NCBI GenBank assembly: GCA_037355855.1 | Contig: CM074758.1 | Location: 6,855,001-6,919,000 of the forward strand | Direction of reading: 5' to 3' | DNA length: 64,000 bases | Source of the DNA: Pseudo-nitzschia pungens | Taxonomy: Eukaryota; Bacillariophyta; Bacillariophyceae; Bacillariales; Bacillariaceae | In this document: in pieces, positions 52,901 through 62,460 of the stretch | How the letters are laid out: the number at the start of each line of letters is the position of its first letter | Position numbering within the stretch: the stretch's first letter is position 1 | Notes under the pieces: model-generated | Seen by the model: the letters and a program-made list of their open reading frames with translations, nothing else | What the model was told of the DNA's origin: nothing | Databases searched by the model: none | Made by a program: the position numbers and the translations under genes

Positions 52901-53828
52901 ATGCAAATCCTACATATGCTCTGACGACTGCATCAAATATAAGAATCAACACTCCAAGTATGGCAAGCTTCCTCCGAAAGAAGCCCCACTAGCGCCATTC
53001 AATGAAATACATGTGGACCTTATAGGACCATGGAAGATCACAGCCCAAGGCAAGAACTACAACTTCAAGGCCCTCACTTGGATTGATCCAGTCATGAACC
53101 TCCTTGAAATTATCAGAATCAGGGACAAGTCATCTCAACATGTATCAGACCAATTCAAGAACTGCTGGCTCCTCTCAAGGTACCCAAGACCCATCCGATG
53201 TATCCATGATAATGGTGGCGAATTCCTAGGGGCTGAGTTCCAGACGACACTCAAACAGTATGGGATTCAGTCCATTCCCACCACAGTGAAGAATCCCCAG
53301 TCAAATGCCATCTGTGAAAGAGTCCATCACACAGTTGCTGATATTCTCAGAGTTTTAGTGCATGTTAATCCCCCTCAAGTCAACACCAGAGCTAGTCAAC
53401 TCATGGATAACGCCCTCGCAACTTGCATGCATGCTTCCAGGTGTGCTGTCAACGCTGCCTTACAAGCATCCCCAGGGTCCCTAGTCTTCAATCGGGACAT
53501 GCTGGTCGATCTACCACTAACATCGAATCTATTAGCCCTGCAGCAGCTCCGACAACAAGGGATTAACAAGAATCTACTCAGAGACAATGCCAAAAGAATC
53601 AATCACACCTTCCAAGTGAATGACAAGGTATGGATGCAAGAACCAGACCCAGACAAGCTCCAACCCAGGAAGATTGGACCTTTCGCAATCACGCAAGTCA
53701 ATTCAAATGGAACTGTGAAGTTGCAAAGAGCTCCCTCAGTAGTAGAAACAGTGAACGTTCAAAAATTAACTCCATATCGAGAACCGAATCAGTCGGAGTC
53801 TACGGCGGATGAAATTCCCAATATTTGA
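49909..53828 (+). pseudogene. pol: Gy-2 pol, frameshifted and RT-site mutant
   Basis: The linker runs in the gag frame to TAA at 50404-50406, caused by about 4 extra bases after GCATC. A 27-bp direct duplication (AGCAACGTGGCTCCTATTC, twice) follows at 50408-50453. Protease LLDSGSSGTLINKRALPFG lies near 50515. A second shift (+1) lies near 50690. After that 1051 codons are open: RT VSDFRELNELL, KIDLSMQYYCF and NIDDIGIW with Asn at 51579-51581 in place of the usual Tyr. RNase H has YTDASDLQLGA, EKELLAIVL and YTDHKNL. Integrase has HLLLGHCGS, HVDLIGPWK, IHDNGGEF and NAICERVHH, with a GPFAITQV module. Asp residues of RT, RNase H and integrase are all present. The long frame could still be read but lacks a continuous protease. 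Confidence 0.92.
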
Positions 53829-53909
53829 ATGAGCCAATCAGACGATTCGGAGTCCTCTCCGAACCACTGGATGGCTTAACCATGGAATTCGTTCAATCAT
53901 GGGGCACTA

Positions 53910-54228
53910 TGTAACATGCTAGCGTACACTAGCGCGTTACAACTGAATAATTAACCGAATCCCACATGGGAATCGAATATCTTCAGTCATGAATACATTT
54001 TTATATGTGTTCTAATTAATATAGTCGAGTCCCAGAATAGGATATATGCCTAATCGTGGGAACCGACAATGAATCAACATTTATGGCTAGAGCATGCCAA
54101 AATGTGGCTATGCTCGCGACCTCAAATTTTATATGTCTCCATTCTCAATTCACATAACAATATCTCGTAAATTATCTAAACATTCACAATTTACATACTA
54201 CTCCGAATTTCTACCTTAGAGTTTTAAA
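53910..54228 (+). repeat. Gy-2 3' LTR
   Basis: 319 bp from TGTAACATGCTAGCG to CTTAGAGTTTTAAA, followed by TSD CCCTG. Confidence 0.92.
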
Positions 54229-54562
54229 CCCTGTAGCATTTAGCTACACCATAACAGGTGCTTTACTCGGGGTACGTACGATTGGTACAAATTGTACGCG
54301 ACGACCCTAGTAACTTCTGCTAGCATCCATACTAAGCAGGATAGGTCTGTTGCTAAGCCTGTTGCTAAGCCTGTTGCTAAGCCTGTTGCTAAGCCTGTTG
54401 CTAAGCCTGTATGCTACCAATTAGCACACAGCTCAGCACTCAGCTCAGCACTCAGCTCAGCACCTGTTAGTCAGCTACTGGGGGCTGCTGCCTGTAGCCC
54501 CAGTACACTCTCCTACACAGGAACCTTAGCACAGATCATAGCACCCACCTTGAATATCTTCA
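54229..54562 (-). repeat. CoDi-A 5' LTR, proximal portion
   Basis: Reverse-orientation LTR start (TGAAGATATTCAAGG from 54562 leftward) with five CTAAGCCTGTTG units at 54350-54410. It is separated from the rest (48269-47688) by Gy-2. This is the outer right boundary of the nest. Confidence 0.9.
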
Positions 54563-54685
54563 TATATCAACGCTTTGCTGATTGCTGTCCCCCCTGTATT
54601 ATCGAAGCGTTGCTGATGCTTGCTGCTTGCTGTCCCCCCTCTGTATTATCGACGCGTTGCTGCTGCTTGCTGTCCCCCCTGCTGT
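54563..54685 (+). repeat. Minisatellite, short array abutting the CoDi-A 5' LTR
   Basis: Three units of the same minisatellite as 3416-3665 (GTATTATCGACGCGTTGCTG and C6 runs), directly next to the LTR. CoDi-A therefore appears to have landed in or beside such an array. Confidence 0.85.
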
Positions 54686-55403
54686 ATCAATTTTATCCAG
54701 GGCGATGCTAGGGTATTGTTTCGCAGTACCCTTTGGCTCTGGTATCTGCCGGATCCACCATAGTCAAGGTGTTGGGTATGTGTTCTTGTTATCTGATGCG
54801 AAGAACTGTGGTGTCAAAAAAAGTGATTTTTTAACAAAGAGTTTAGTAAGGCACTCGAACAATGGGTTTCCACTAACAAAACAGCATACTATAAAGGGTT
54901 ATAGGAATTTATCTATTACAGAGATAATTTTTATTTAAGGCATGTTCTCCTACCCGGTCCATTGGTGGTTGACTGGCGTTCCATTGGTGCTAATTTCAGT
55001 GCGTGACTAGTGATTCTCCATTGTTGTCGGACTCGTAGTAGTATCCGTACCAAAGACCCTTGCTCAGCAACTCTGCCTACTGCTCTACATTCTACTGTAC
55101 CTGCTCATTCCTCGCTGTTCAGCTCTGTTCACTACGGCACTGGACAAAGGTAGGCTTGGGTCAATGGTACAGATCATACGATCCTACATTGCCTTTCGCA
55201 CTTGCCTTGCCCTAAGTATTTCTCTAGGTAAGGTTTAAGCTTAACTATCACACCACAAAGCCTGGAAAAGTTCTTGTATTCCGAGTTTTCAATCTCAATC
55301 TCAATCTCTGCCAAGAATTTTCATTTTACGAGTAAAAGGTGATTCACCTTACTGTATCCTCGTAATTCCTTGAAAATAACATGATAAGAAAAGTGGGATT
55401 CGG
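54686..55403. other. Spacer, no gene recognised
   Basis: Unique sequence. Short frames are present but without motifs. Possible splice-like signals cannot be judged by eye. Confidence 0.5.
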
Positions 55404-55631
55404 ATGACTGCGTTTAAAAAAAAGAAGTTTGAATGCGATACTAGTAAGAAGACCTTTGCCAATCTACCCCAAGTTTTCGCGCTGCTTCGTTCATCAAGAC
55501 CCTCTAGGAAGCACTTGGCAATAGCAGATAAAGAAGTGACACGTCTAGGCTTTGCTAAATCCTTTGAGGCTTCTCTTCAGTATCCAAGGATAAAAAAGCC
55601 TTCAGTGAAAGGTAAGGTTACTCTCAATTAA
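55404..55631 (+). CDS. Small hypothetical ORF
   Basis: 75 codons, Lys/Arg-rich (MTAFKKKKFECDTSKKTF at the start, RPSRKHLAIADKEVTRLGF in the middle), predicted pI strongly basic. I do not recognise it. Its non-repetitive composition and codon-like texture differ from the repeat-derived frames around it, so it may be real, or the last exon of a gene whose upstream exons are not visible. It converges tail-to-tail with the minus-strand gene at 55721, leaving 89 bp between stops. Confidence 0.35.
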   Translation: MTAFKKKKFECDTSKKTFANLPQVFALLRSSRPSRKHLAIADKEVTRLGFAKSFEASLQYPRIKKPSVKGKVTLN

Positions 55632-55720
55632 AGATGCAATTTTGAGTAAGAACTTCTTCCAAGATAAATTGATGCCAAGAAGTTAAAGCGTTGCGGGAAA
55701 AGCAACGGTCGATGATTCAC

Positions 55721-57514
55721 CTATTTCGACATCGAGTCCGTCCAAAGTTTCATGTTCTTCTGGTTAACACATCGTTTGTCCCATTCAAACACATCGGGCA
55801 TGTTGATTTCGTCGATGGAGGAGATACCATTCCCAGTCAGACTTGACATTAATGATGAATCATTGTCTTTTCTACAAACAGGTATATCGATTTTCTCACC
55901 CCACTCGGGATTAAGGTTTCTTGCCTTGACGCAGGTCTGTTGATGGAAGTGGTGTCCGCGACGACCTTTCTCATCGCTATCGATAGCCATAACAACACAA
56001 TATGGATCTGATGTTCCGGACACATCCATCGGCGGTAAATTTGTTGCTCTGTCAATGGAGACGCGCCAAGCACCTTCGAGCCTAGAATCGGGCGGAAATT
56101 CCATCCAGGCAATTGAACAATACAGCGTACTTCCAAAGGTAGACGCAATGATTCCTGTGAGTTTGTAGGGTTTATTTTCCTTCAGGGCCATGACCGCTGG
56201 AGTATCCGAGAGCTTTGGCAACGGTATTTCAATGGATCCCATGTAATCATCAGACGACATGGAATCAAAATCCATCACTTGAATGATAATTTTCTTCCAT
56301 CCTCTTGAATTTGCAAACTGGTGGTAATAGAATCGCGTAGCATTGTAACTTAGTCGATCCAAACCAGCTCTGTACAAATCCCAAAACTTGTTTCGATCCA
56401 TTTTCTCTTCAGGAGTCATCATCTCGTAATCCTTGGCATCCAATAGTTCTGATCGACCCCAATCAAAAATCTTGACGATGACTTTAGAACGGATGTCATC
56501 TTCGTTGTTGCCGACTGGAGAAGACCGATTGGGGAAAAAACCTGCGTCGTATGCCACGGCCACTGAACTCCCGATCCATTTTTGAGGAATTTTCACTCGG
56601 TGACAGATTGCCGAGAGACGGGTCAATTGTGACATGAGCTCCTGCGCAATGATTTCACTCACTTCGGTGGGCGCGTAACGTTCAGGGAAAGCGAGAATTG
56701 TCGATTCTTTCATATGAAGATCCACGAAATAACGGAAGACTTCTGTTCCATCCATACTATTGAGCATGATTCTCTTTGCCAACTTTACTTGCGACTTGTT
56801 TACTTCTGTGCCCCAGAATGTTCTAGTGTCATCGTCACCATCAGCAATATTCTTGTCGGCCACAATGTCCATTAATGGATCCATAGAGTCGAATACTTCT
56901 GGACAACCTTCGAAGCCTGCAAGGCGATATCCCTCAAACCCCGAATTGGAGAGTCCATCCATCAAGTGATGCTTCATTGCACGCAAACGACTTTTTCCTT
57001 TCCATCCTGCTTGCGCTGTCTTCTCACCAATTTTGAGGTCAAGCATTCGAAAGGAATCAAGCTTGTTTCGCAGATTCCTCATGACTAATAGATCGCAAAC
57101 TCCAACGTTGCCGTCACAGTCAGCAGTTTTCGCTCGCAAGACACCCAAGTAGTCAAACATGAAACTTTCTAGTAAGCCTATCCCTTCGATGAAATCTCTC
57201 TGTTTCTCGTCACCCTCTGCACTCTCGGCTTTTGATCTGGTTTCGAGTATTTGCAAGTAGAAGTCTCGTTCGTCTTCTGCGTGCGATAAGTCTTTACCGA
57301 TCCAATAATTTTTATCTATCTCGATCCCATTGTGCCTTTGCTCTCTTGATGACAATTTTGCGAGACCTTCTTCAGTCAAAACAAGTCGAAAGAAAGGAGC
57401 TGTTCCACCGGACGTTGACACTCGTTGAACTGGTGATTCGAACCAGGAAGGGTCTACTATTTCCAGTTGGTTCGACAGGAGCAAAGCACCCTCGACATCT
57501 TCAGATCCATCCAT
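55721..57514 (-). CDS. C2-domain protein with kinase-like N-terminal region
   Basis: 597 residues, uninterrupted, the one clear host-type gene here. Residues about 120-360 resemble the inositol polyphosphate kinase fold at low similarity: RMLDLKIGEKT at 156-166 recalls the D-x-K-x-G motif, and SSVAVAYD (316-323) with VKIFDWGRSEL (347-357) recalls the distal catalytic DFA/DFG-like region. Residues 405-435 (IIIQVMDFD...DDYMGSIEIPL) look like the second half of a C2 domain. Residues 483-546 start another C2 domain, with calcium-loop residues in DVSGTSDPY and NPEWGE. Its usual final strands are not obvious, so the C-terminus may be shortened or continued by an unseen exon. A calcium- or lipid-linked signalling role is inferred. 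Start is the ATG at 57514. It shows none of the repeat composition of its surroundings. Confidence 0.8.
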   Translation of the reverse strand: MDGSEDVEGALLLSNQLEIVDPSWFESPVQRVSTSGGTAPFFRLVLTEEGLAKLSSREQRHNGIEIDKNYWIGKDLSHAEDERDFYLQILETRSKAESAEGDEKQRDFIEGIGLLESFMFDYLGVLRAKTADCDGNVGVCDLLVMRNLRNKLDSFRMLDLKIGEKTAQAGWKGKSRLRAMKHHLMDGLSNSGFEGYRLAGFEGCPEVFDSMDPLMDIVADKNIADGDDDTRTFWGTEVNKSQVKLAKRIMLNSMDGTEVFRYFVDLHMKESTILAFPERYAPTEVSEIIAQELMSQLTRLSAICHRVKIPQKWIGSSVAVAYDAGFFPNRSSPVGNNEDDIRSKVIVKIFDWGRSELLDAKDYEMMTPEEKMDRNKFWDLYRAGLDRLSYNATRFYYHQFANSRGWKKIIIQVMDFDSMSSDDYMGSIEIPLPKLSDTPAVMALKENKPYKLTGIIASTFGSTLYCSIAWMEFPPDSRLEGAWRVSIDRATNLPPMDVSGTSDPYCVVMAIDSDEKGRRGHHFHQQTCVKARNLNPEWGEKIDIPVCRKDNDSSLMSSLTGNGISSIDEINMPDVFEWDKRCVNQKNMKLWTDSMSK

Positions 57515-58257
57515 TTTGATAGCAGTAAGATTATGTAGTCGTATCTTTCATTCACTTATCTCTTGTTATTATTATTATTTAAGCGTGGTAACGCCGAAAC
57601 ATGCTACCCCATTAAGGTTTAAGGTATTTTTTGTGTAAAAGTTGTTTTCCCGTAAAAGGCAGCAGAAGTCCAACGACCAAATTTGAATTTTTTTAAAAAA
57701 CAAGAATGACCCGTTTGGAGAAACTCAGTATCTGTGCAAGAAACTCAATATCTGCGCAAGAAACTCAATACTGTATCTGCGCAAGAAACTCAATATCTGC
57801 GCATACTCGCATGCTTGATACAATTAAAAAAAAAATTTGTTGCAATTACTAGTAAGTTAGCCGGAACTTTCCCTACACTTTGTCTGTGTCGCTACCTCTA
57901 AACACTGATAACTTTTTAACTATTAGGAGTTAGACAAGAAGAAAAACATGGTCATGGGGCTTACGTTGAGCTCTTTCTAACTGTCACAATAATTAAAAAT
58001 CGAGTATGTCGACCTCTGGGGCCCTAAGGAACCCGGAGTAGCATGTTTCTGCGTTACCACGCTTATTTGTTGAGGAACCAACGATAAACAAACATTAAAA
58101 AATAATAATAATACCGGTACGGTAATTAACACTGTTTTATCTCTGACCGCATCATGCCAAACGCCACCATGCAACAAAATAGGTACGAGTACGGGAACGC
58201 GAGGCCACTACGGACAACCAGTACGGTACGGTCAGATCTTAACCATTTTTTCTTCCA
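57515..58257. other. Upstream region of the C2 gene with a 20-bp repeat
   Basis: Likely holds the promoter of the minus-strand gene. Four copies of AGAAACTCAATATCTGCGCA-like units lie at 57720-57805. A TTATTATTATTATTT run lies at 57566-57580. No gene recognised. Confidence 0.6.
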
Positions 58258-58489
58258 TCATTATATTTACCAAAAACCGCTCCGTATCAGGACCTTCCGG
58301 AACAAAGATAGTTTTCGATGCGCAGACCGTGCGATTTTTTATTGCAGTTAGTCATTTTGAGGGTATCCCCTTAAATTTATTATCGCCCCCAAAGAAACTC
58401 GCATTTTTTGGGATCGAAAAAAGTGCGGATTTTTATGGTAAAAAAAACTCGCATTTTTGCTCTAGAAAAAAAACACGTATATACAGCAA

Positions 58490-58617
58490 TAAATGCGAGT
58501 TTTCAGCAGAAAAATGCGAGTTTTCAGCAGAAAAATGCAAGTTTTCATTAAAAAATGCGAGTTTTCTTCAAAAAATGCGAGTTTTCTTAAAAAAATGCGA
58601 GTTTTCTTTGGAAAAAT
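58490..58617. repeat. ~20-bp repeat AAAATGCGAGTTTTC
   Basis: Six or seven tandem units of AAAATGCGAGTTTTCAGCAG or close variants, open on both strands because of unit length. The frames (Lys/Cys/Glu/Phe/Ser repeats) are unlikely to be genes. Repeated at 60410-60540. Confidence 0.88.
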
Positions 58618-58810
58618 GAGTGTTTTCAACAAAAATTTCAACCAAAAACTCGTCGTTTTCGACTCCGTCGTTTTGCCTCTATTAATAACAAATTGACTCC
58701 CATTGCGCGCCTCTCTCAGCAAATCGACTCCCGCGTCATTGCGCCTCTCTTATCAAATTGTTGCGCCTCTATTAATTAACAAATCGACTCCGTCGTTGTG
58801 TCGACAACAC

Positions 58811-59120
58811 GGGGGGGGACAGCAAGCAGCAGCAAGCAGCAACGCGTCAATAATACAGGGGGGACAGCAAACAGCAAGCAGCAAGCAACGCGTCGATAAT
58901 ACAGGGGGGACAGCAAGCAGCAACAAGCAGCAACGTGTCGATAATACAGGGGGGACAGCAAGCAGCAACACGTCAATAATACAGGGGGGACAGCAAGCAG
59001 CAACGTGTCTATAATACAGGGGACAGCAACGCGTTGATATACGGCGAACAACAACGCGTCGATAATACAGGGGACAGCAGCAGCAACGCGTTGATAATAC
59101 AGGGACAGCAGCAGCAACGC
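58811..59120 (-). repeat. Minisatellite array in tandem unit 1
   Basis: Reverse orientation of the 3416-3665 minisatellite: GGGGGGACAGCAAGCAGCA, then ACGCGTCGATAATACAG, with shorter GGGGACAGCAACGCG forms. Confidence 0.92.
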
Positions 59121-60734
59121 GTCAATCTACAACAAAAACACTTGATATGCAGCAAGCGTCAATATACAGGGGAGCAGCAAGCAGCGAGCAGCGGGTTTCG
59201 CTGGGTTCGACGCGTCGATTATGTACTGCAAAGAGAGATAAAGGCGATACAGTAGGGGGGGAACAGCAAGCAACAAATAGAAGCAAAGCGTTTATTCTAC
59301 AGGGGGGGACAGCAAGCAGCAGCAACGCGTCGATATACAGCAAACAGCAGCGAGCAGCGAATAATGTATTGGGTTTTGCTAGGTCGACGTGTTGTTTTTG
59401 TACTGTAAAGACATACCATAAACACCAGTACAGGGGGGAGCAGCAAGCAGTGGCAAAATGACGATATACCGTTACAGGGGGACAGCAGCGAAGCGTCGAT
59501 ATACAGGGGACAGCAGCGAAGCGTCGAGTTGCGGCTGGGGAATCGTTGGAGGCAGTGCTGGAAGAAGGTGATGTGTTCATGACGGCGGAGAAGAAGACCC
59601 TTTCAACACTCCACATCCATCTGCAGAAGGCGAAATCGTTTCGTCCGCAGACACGGAATCCACGGGTTGCAAGACCACGACAACAACAGCAGGTCGTGCA
59701 AAACAACAACCAAATTCTTCAAACACTTTAATGTTTAACGTTCCACAAACCAGTAGATGACGATTTGCATGTTTCTTACAAGTTACATAGTACTAGTAGT
59801 GTGTGTTTTCTGTGTTTCGTGTTTCGTTTTCGTGTGTTTTGTCTCTTTTCTTTCGTCTCTTTCGTTGCATTTCGTTTCGACGTTCGAATTGAAATTTATG
59901 TGTTTCTTTTCTTTTCGTCTCCGCTTGCAAAAAGTGTTTGTTTTTATATTTTTTTTATCTCATAAGAAGTTTCTTTCTTAATAAATAAGAAGTTTGTTTC
60001 TATCTTAAGCACCTCTGCTACGAAGAACGTGGAAAATACAGTTGAATTTGATTGGTTTAAAATTAATCTGAAGCAGTTACCATTGCGTGTCAGAGAAAAG
60101 GACCGTTACGGTTTTAAACGCGCACAAAATATTAAAAGAGATATCTGATATTGTTCTGATATACGAATAATAATCTCTCATTATATTTACCAAAAACCGC
60201 TCCGTATCAGGACCTTCCGGAACAAAGATAGTTTTCGATGCGCAGACCGCGCGATTTTTTATTGCAGTTAGTCATTTTGAGGGTATCCCCTTAAATTTAT
60301 TATCGCCCCCAAAGAAACTCGCATTTTTTGGGATCGAAAAAAGTGCGGATTTTTATGGTAAAAAAAAACTCGCATTTTTGCTCTAGAAAAAAAACACGTA
60401 TATACAGCAATAAATGCGAGTTTTCAGCAGAAAAATGCGAGTTTTCAGCAGAAAAATGCAAGTTTTCAGCAGAAAAATGCGAGTTTTCTTTAAAAAATGC
60501 GAGTTTTCTTAAAAAAATGCGAGTTTTCTTTGGAAAAATGAGTGTTTTCAACAAAAATTTCAACCAAAAACTCGTCGTTTTCGACTCCGTCGTTTTGCCT
60601 CTATTAATAACAAATTGACTCCCATTGCGCGCCTCTCTCAGCAAATCGACTCCCGCGTCATTGCGCCTCTCTTATCAAATTGTTGCGCCTCTATTAATTA
60701 ACAAATCGACTCCGTCGTTGTGTCGACAACACGG

Positions 60735-61062
60735 GGGGGGACAGCAAGCATCAAGCAGCAGCAACGCGTCGATAATACAGGGGGGGGACAGCAAGCAGCA
60801 GCAACGCGTCGATAATACAGGGGGGGGACAGCAAGCAGCAGCAACGCGTCGATAATACACGGGGGGGGGACAGCAAGCAGCAGCAAGCAGCAACGCGTCG
60901 ATAATACAGGGGGGGGCAGCAAGCAGCAAGCAGCAGCAACGCGTCGATAATACACGGGGGGGGGGGACAGCAAGCAGCAAGCAGCAGCAACGCGTCGATA
61001 ATACAGGGAGGGACAGCAAGCAGCAGCAACGCGTCGATAATATAGGGGGGGGGGGCAGCAAG
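60735..61062 (-). repeat. Minisatellite array, first in tandem unit 2
   Basis: Seven long units with 7-10 G runs (GGGGGGGACAGCAAGCAGCA, AACGCGTCGATAATACA). Confidence 0.92.
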
Positions 61063-61690
61063 CATAATTTTAATTAAGGACCTCTCTTAGCAAATCGACT
61101 CCCGCATCGTTGCGCCTCTCTTAGCAAATGGACTCCCCGTCGAAAAAATTTTTTGCAAAGAAAACTCGCACTTTTTTTGTCCGTTGAACCAAACTCGCAT
61201 TTAATGCGAGTTGAAAAAGAACGTGTTTTTTAGTCCCGTGAAAACTTGCACTTTTTGGTCTCGAAAAAAGTGAAAGAAAAAAGTGCGAGTTTATCCCCCC
61301 AAATTGTGTTCCAAAAGGGGGATGTGAGTTGACAAGTTTGACTCAAAAAATTGCGCGATTCGCGCGAAAATATTTACAGTTCCGGAAGGTCCAGATAATT
61401 TGGGAAGATTATCAGATAATTTGCGCGCGTGCTTAATATGTAGTATCAATAACTGCGTTATTAATACCAGTAGAAACAATAAATCGAGTTATTATTACCT
61501 TATCAGCGTAGCTTTGCTACGAGACAAACAGAGCAAACACACACAATGCGCGCAACAACTTGCTCGCAGCAGAGGTGCTTACCATAGAAACAAACTTCTT
61601 ATGTATTAAGAAAGAAACTTCTTATGAGATAAAAAATAAAAGCATAAATTTCAAACGAAGCAACGAAAACGACACAATCACAGACAAGAA
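61063..61690. repeat. Inverted, decayed partial copy of the tandem unit
   Basis: 61575-61680 is the reverse complement of the end of unit 1 (about 59860-60015, including ATAAGAAGTTTCTTTCTTAA). GTTCCGGAAGGTCC near 61378 is the reverse of GGACCTTCCGGAAC in the unit start. TGCGAG-type repeats at 61140-61300 are degenerate. No gene recognised. Confidence 0.75.
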
Positions 61691-62460
61691 GTACAGCAAA
61701 TACAGGGGGGACAGCAAGCAGCAACGCGTCGATAATACAGGGGGGACAGCAAGCAGCAACAAGCAGCAACGCGTCGATAATACAGGGGAGACAGCAAGCA
61801 GCAACACGTCAATAATACAGGGGGGACAGCAAGCAGCAACGTGTCTATAATACAGGGGACAGCAACGCGTTGATATACGGCGAACAACAACGCGTCGATA
61901 ATACAGGGGACAGCAACGCGTTGATATACGGCGAACAACAACGCGTCGATAATACAGGGGGGACAGCAAACAGCAACGCGTCGATAATACAGGGGGGACA
62001 GCAAGCAGCAACACGTCGATAATACAGGGGGGACAGCAACGCGTCGATAATACAGGGGACAGCAACGCGTTGATATACGGCAAACAACAATGCGTCGATA
62101 ATACAGGGGGGACAGCAAGCAGCAGCAAGCAGCAACGCGTCGATAATACAGGCGGGACAGCAAGCAGCAAGCAGCAAGCAACGCGTTGATAATACAGGGG
62201 GGACAGCAAGCAGCAACAAGCAGCAACAAGCAGCAACGCGTCAATAATACAGGGGGGACAGCAAACAGCAACGCGTCGATAATACAGGTGGGACAGCAAA
62301 CAGCAACGCGTCGATAATATAGGGGGGACAACAACGCGTCGATAATACAGGGGACAGCAATGCGTTGATATACGGCGAACAACAATGCGTCGATAATACA
62401 GGGGACAGCAGCAGCAACGCGTTGATAATACAGGGACAGCAGCAGCAACGCGTCAATCTA
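61691..62460 (-). repeat. Minisatellite array, second in tandem unit 2
   Basis: About 20 units with 4-6 G runs. A composite CGTTGATATACGGCGAACAA form is interspersed at 61868, 61920, 62072 and 62364, itself tandemly amplified. Confidence 0.92.

Larger units (their letters stand above)
48270..54228 (+). mobile_element. Gy-2: Ty3/gypsy element with duplicated LTR/leader junction
   Basis: 5' LTR from 48270, 3' LTR 53910-54228, TSD CCCTG at 48265-48269 and 54229-54233. Both outermost ends have decayed (TGCGGTAACA for TGTAACA at the start; TTTTAAA for TGTTACA at the end). gag is intact. pol has two frameshifts before RT and an altered RT active site, but is open for 1051 codons after that. The polypurine tract CATGGGGCACTA ends at 53909. 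It interrupts the CoDi-A 5' LTR. Confidence 0.93.
4909..54562 (-). mobile_element. CoDi-A: outer Ty1/copia element, heavily nested and decayed
   Basis: A minus-strand Copia element, recovered by joining pieces. 5' LTR = 54562-54229 plus 48269-47688. Leader 47687-46688, gag 46687-44687, pol 44686-40143. 3' untranslated region 40142-39692 plus 33946-33685. 3' LTR = 33354-33108 plus 5520-4909. The two LTRs share private variants against CoDi-B, for example GGGTCGGGTC and TAATGCTACGAGAT. It is interrupted by Gy-2 in the 5' LTR, Gy-1 in the 3' region and CoDi-B in the 3' LTR. The last ~90 bp of the 3' LTR are missing at 4909, so its TSD cannot be read. gag and pol are broken, and the RT active site reads YVDN. 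Confidence 0.85.
58258..60177. repeat. Tandem unit 1 (1920 bp), minisatellite-bearing
   Basis: Starts TCATTATATTTACC and is followed by a second, expanded copy at 60178. Order: a unique segment with GGACCTTCCGGAAC, a TGCGAG-rich stretch (58490-58617), CTCTCTCAGCAAATCGACTCC, the minisatellite (58811-59120), less repetitive sequence including a 61-codon frame at 59546-59731, a Cys/Phe-type T-rich region, and the end GATATACGAATAATAATCTC. TCATTAT occurs at 58258, 60178 and 63511, bounding both units. Confidence 0.85.

Noticed and set aside
59546..59731. A conserved small gene in both tandem units.
   Set aside because: A one-base difference changes the frame and C-terminus in the second unit, so the protein is not conserved.
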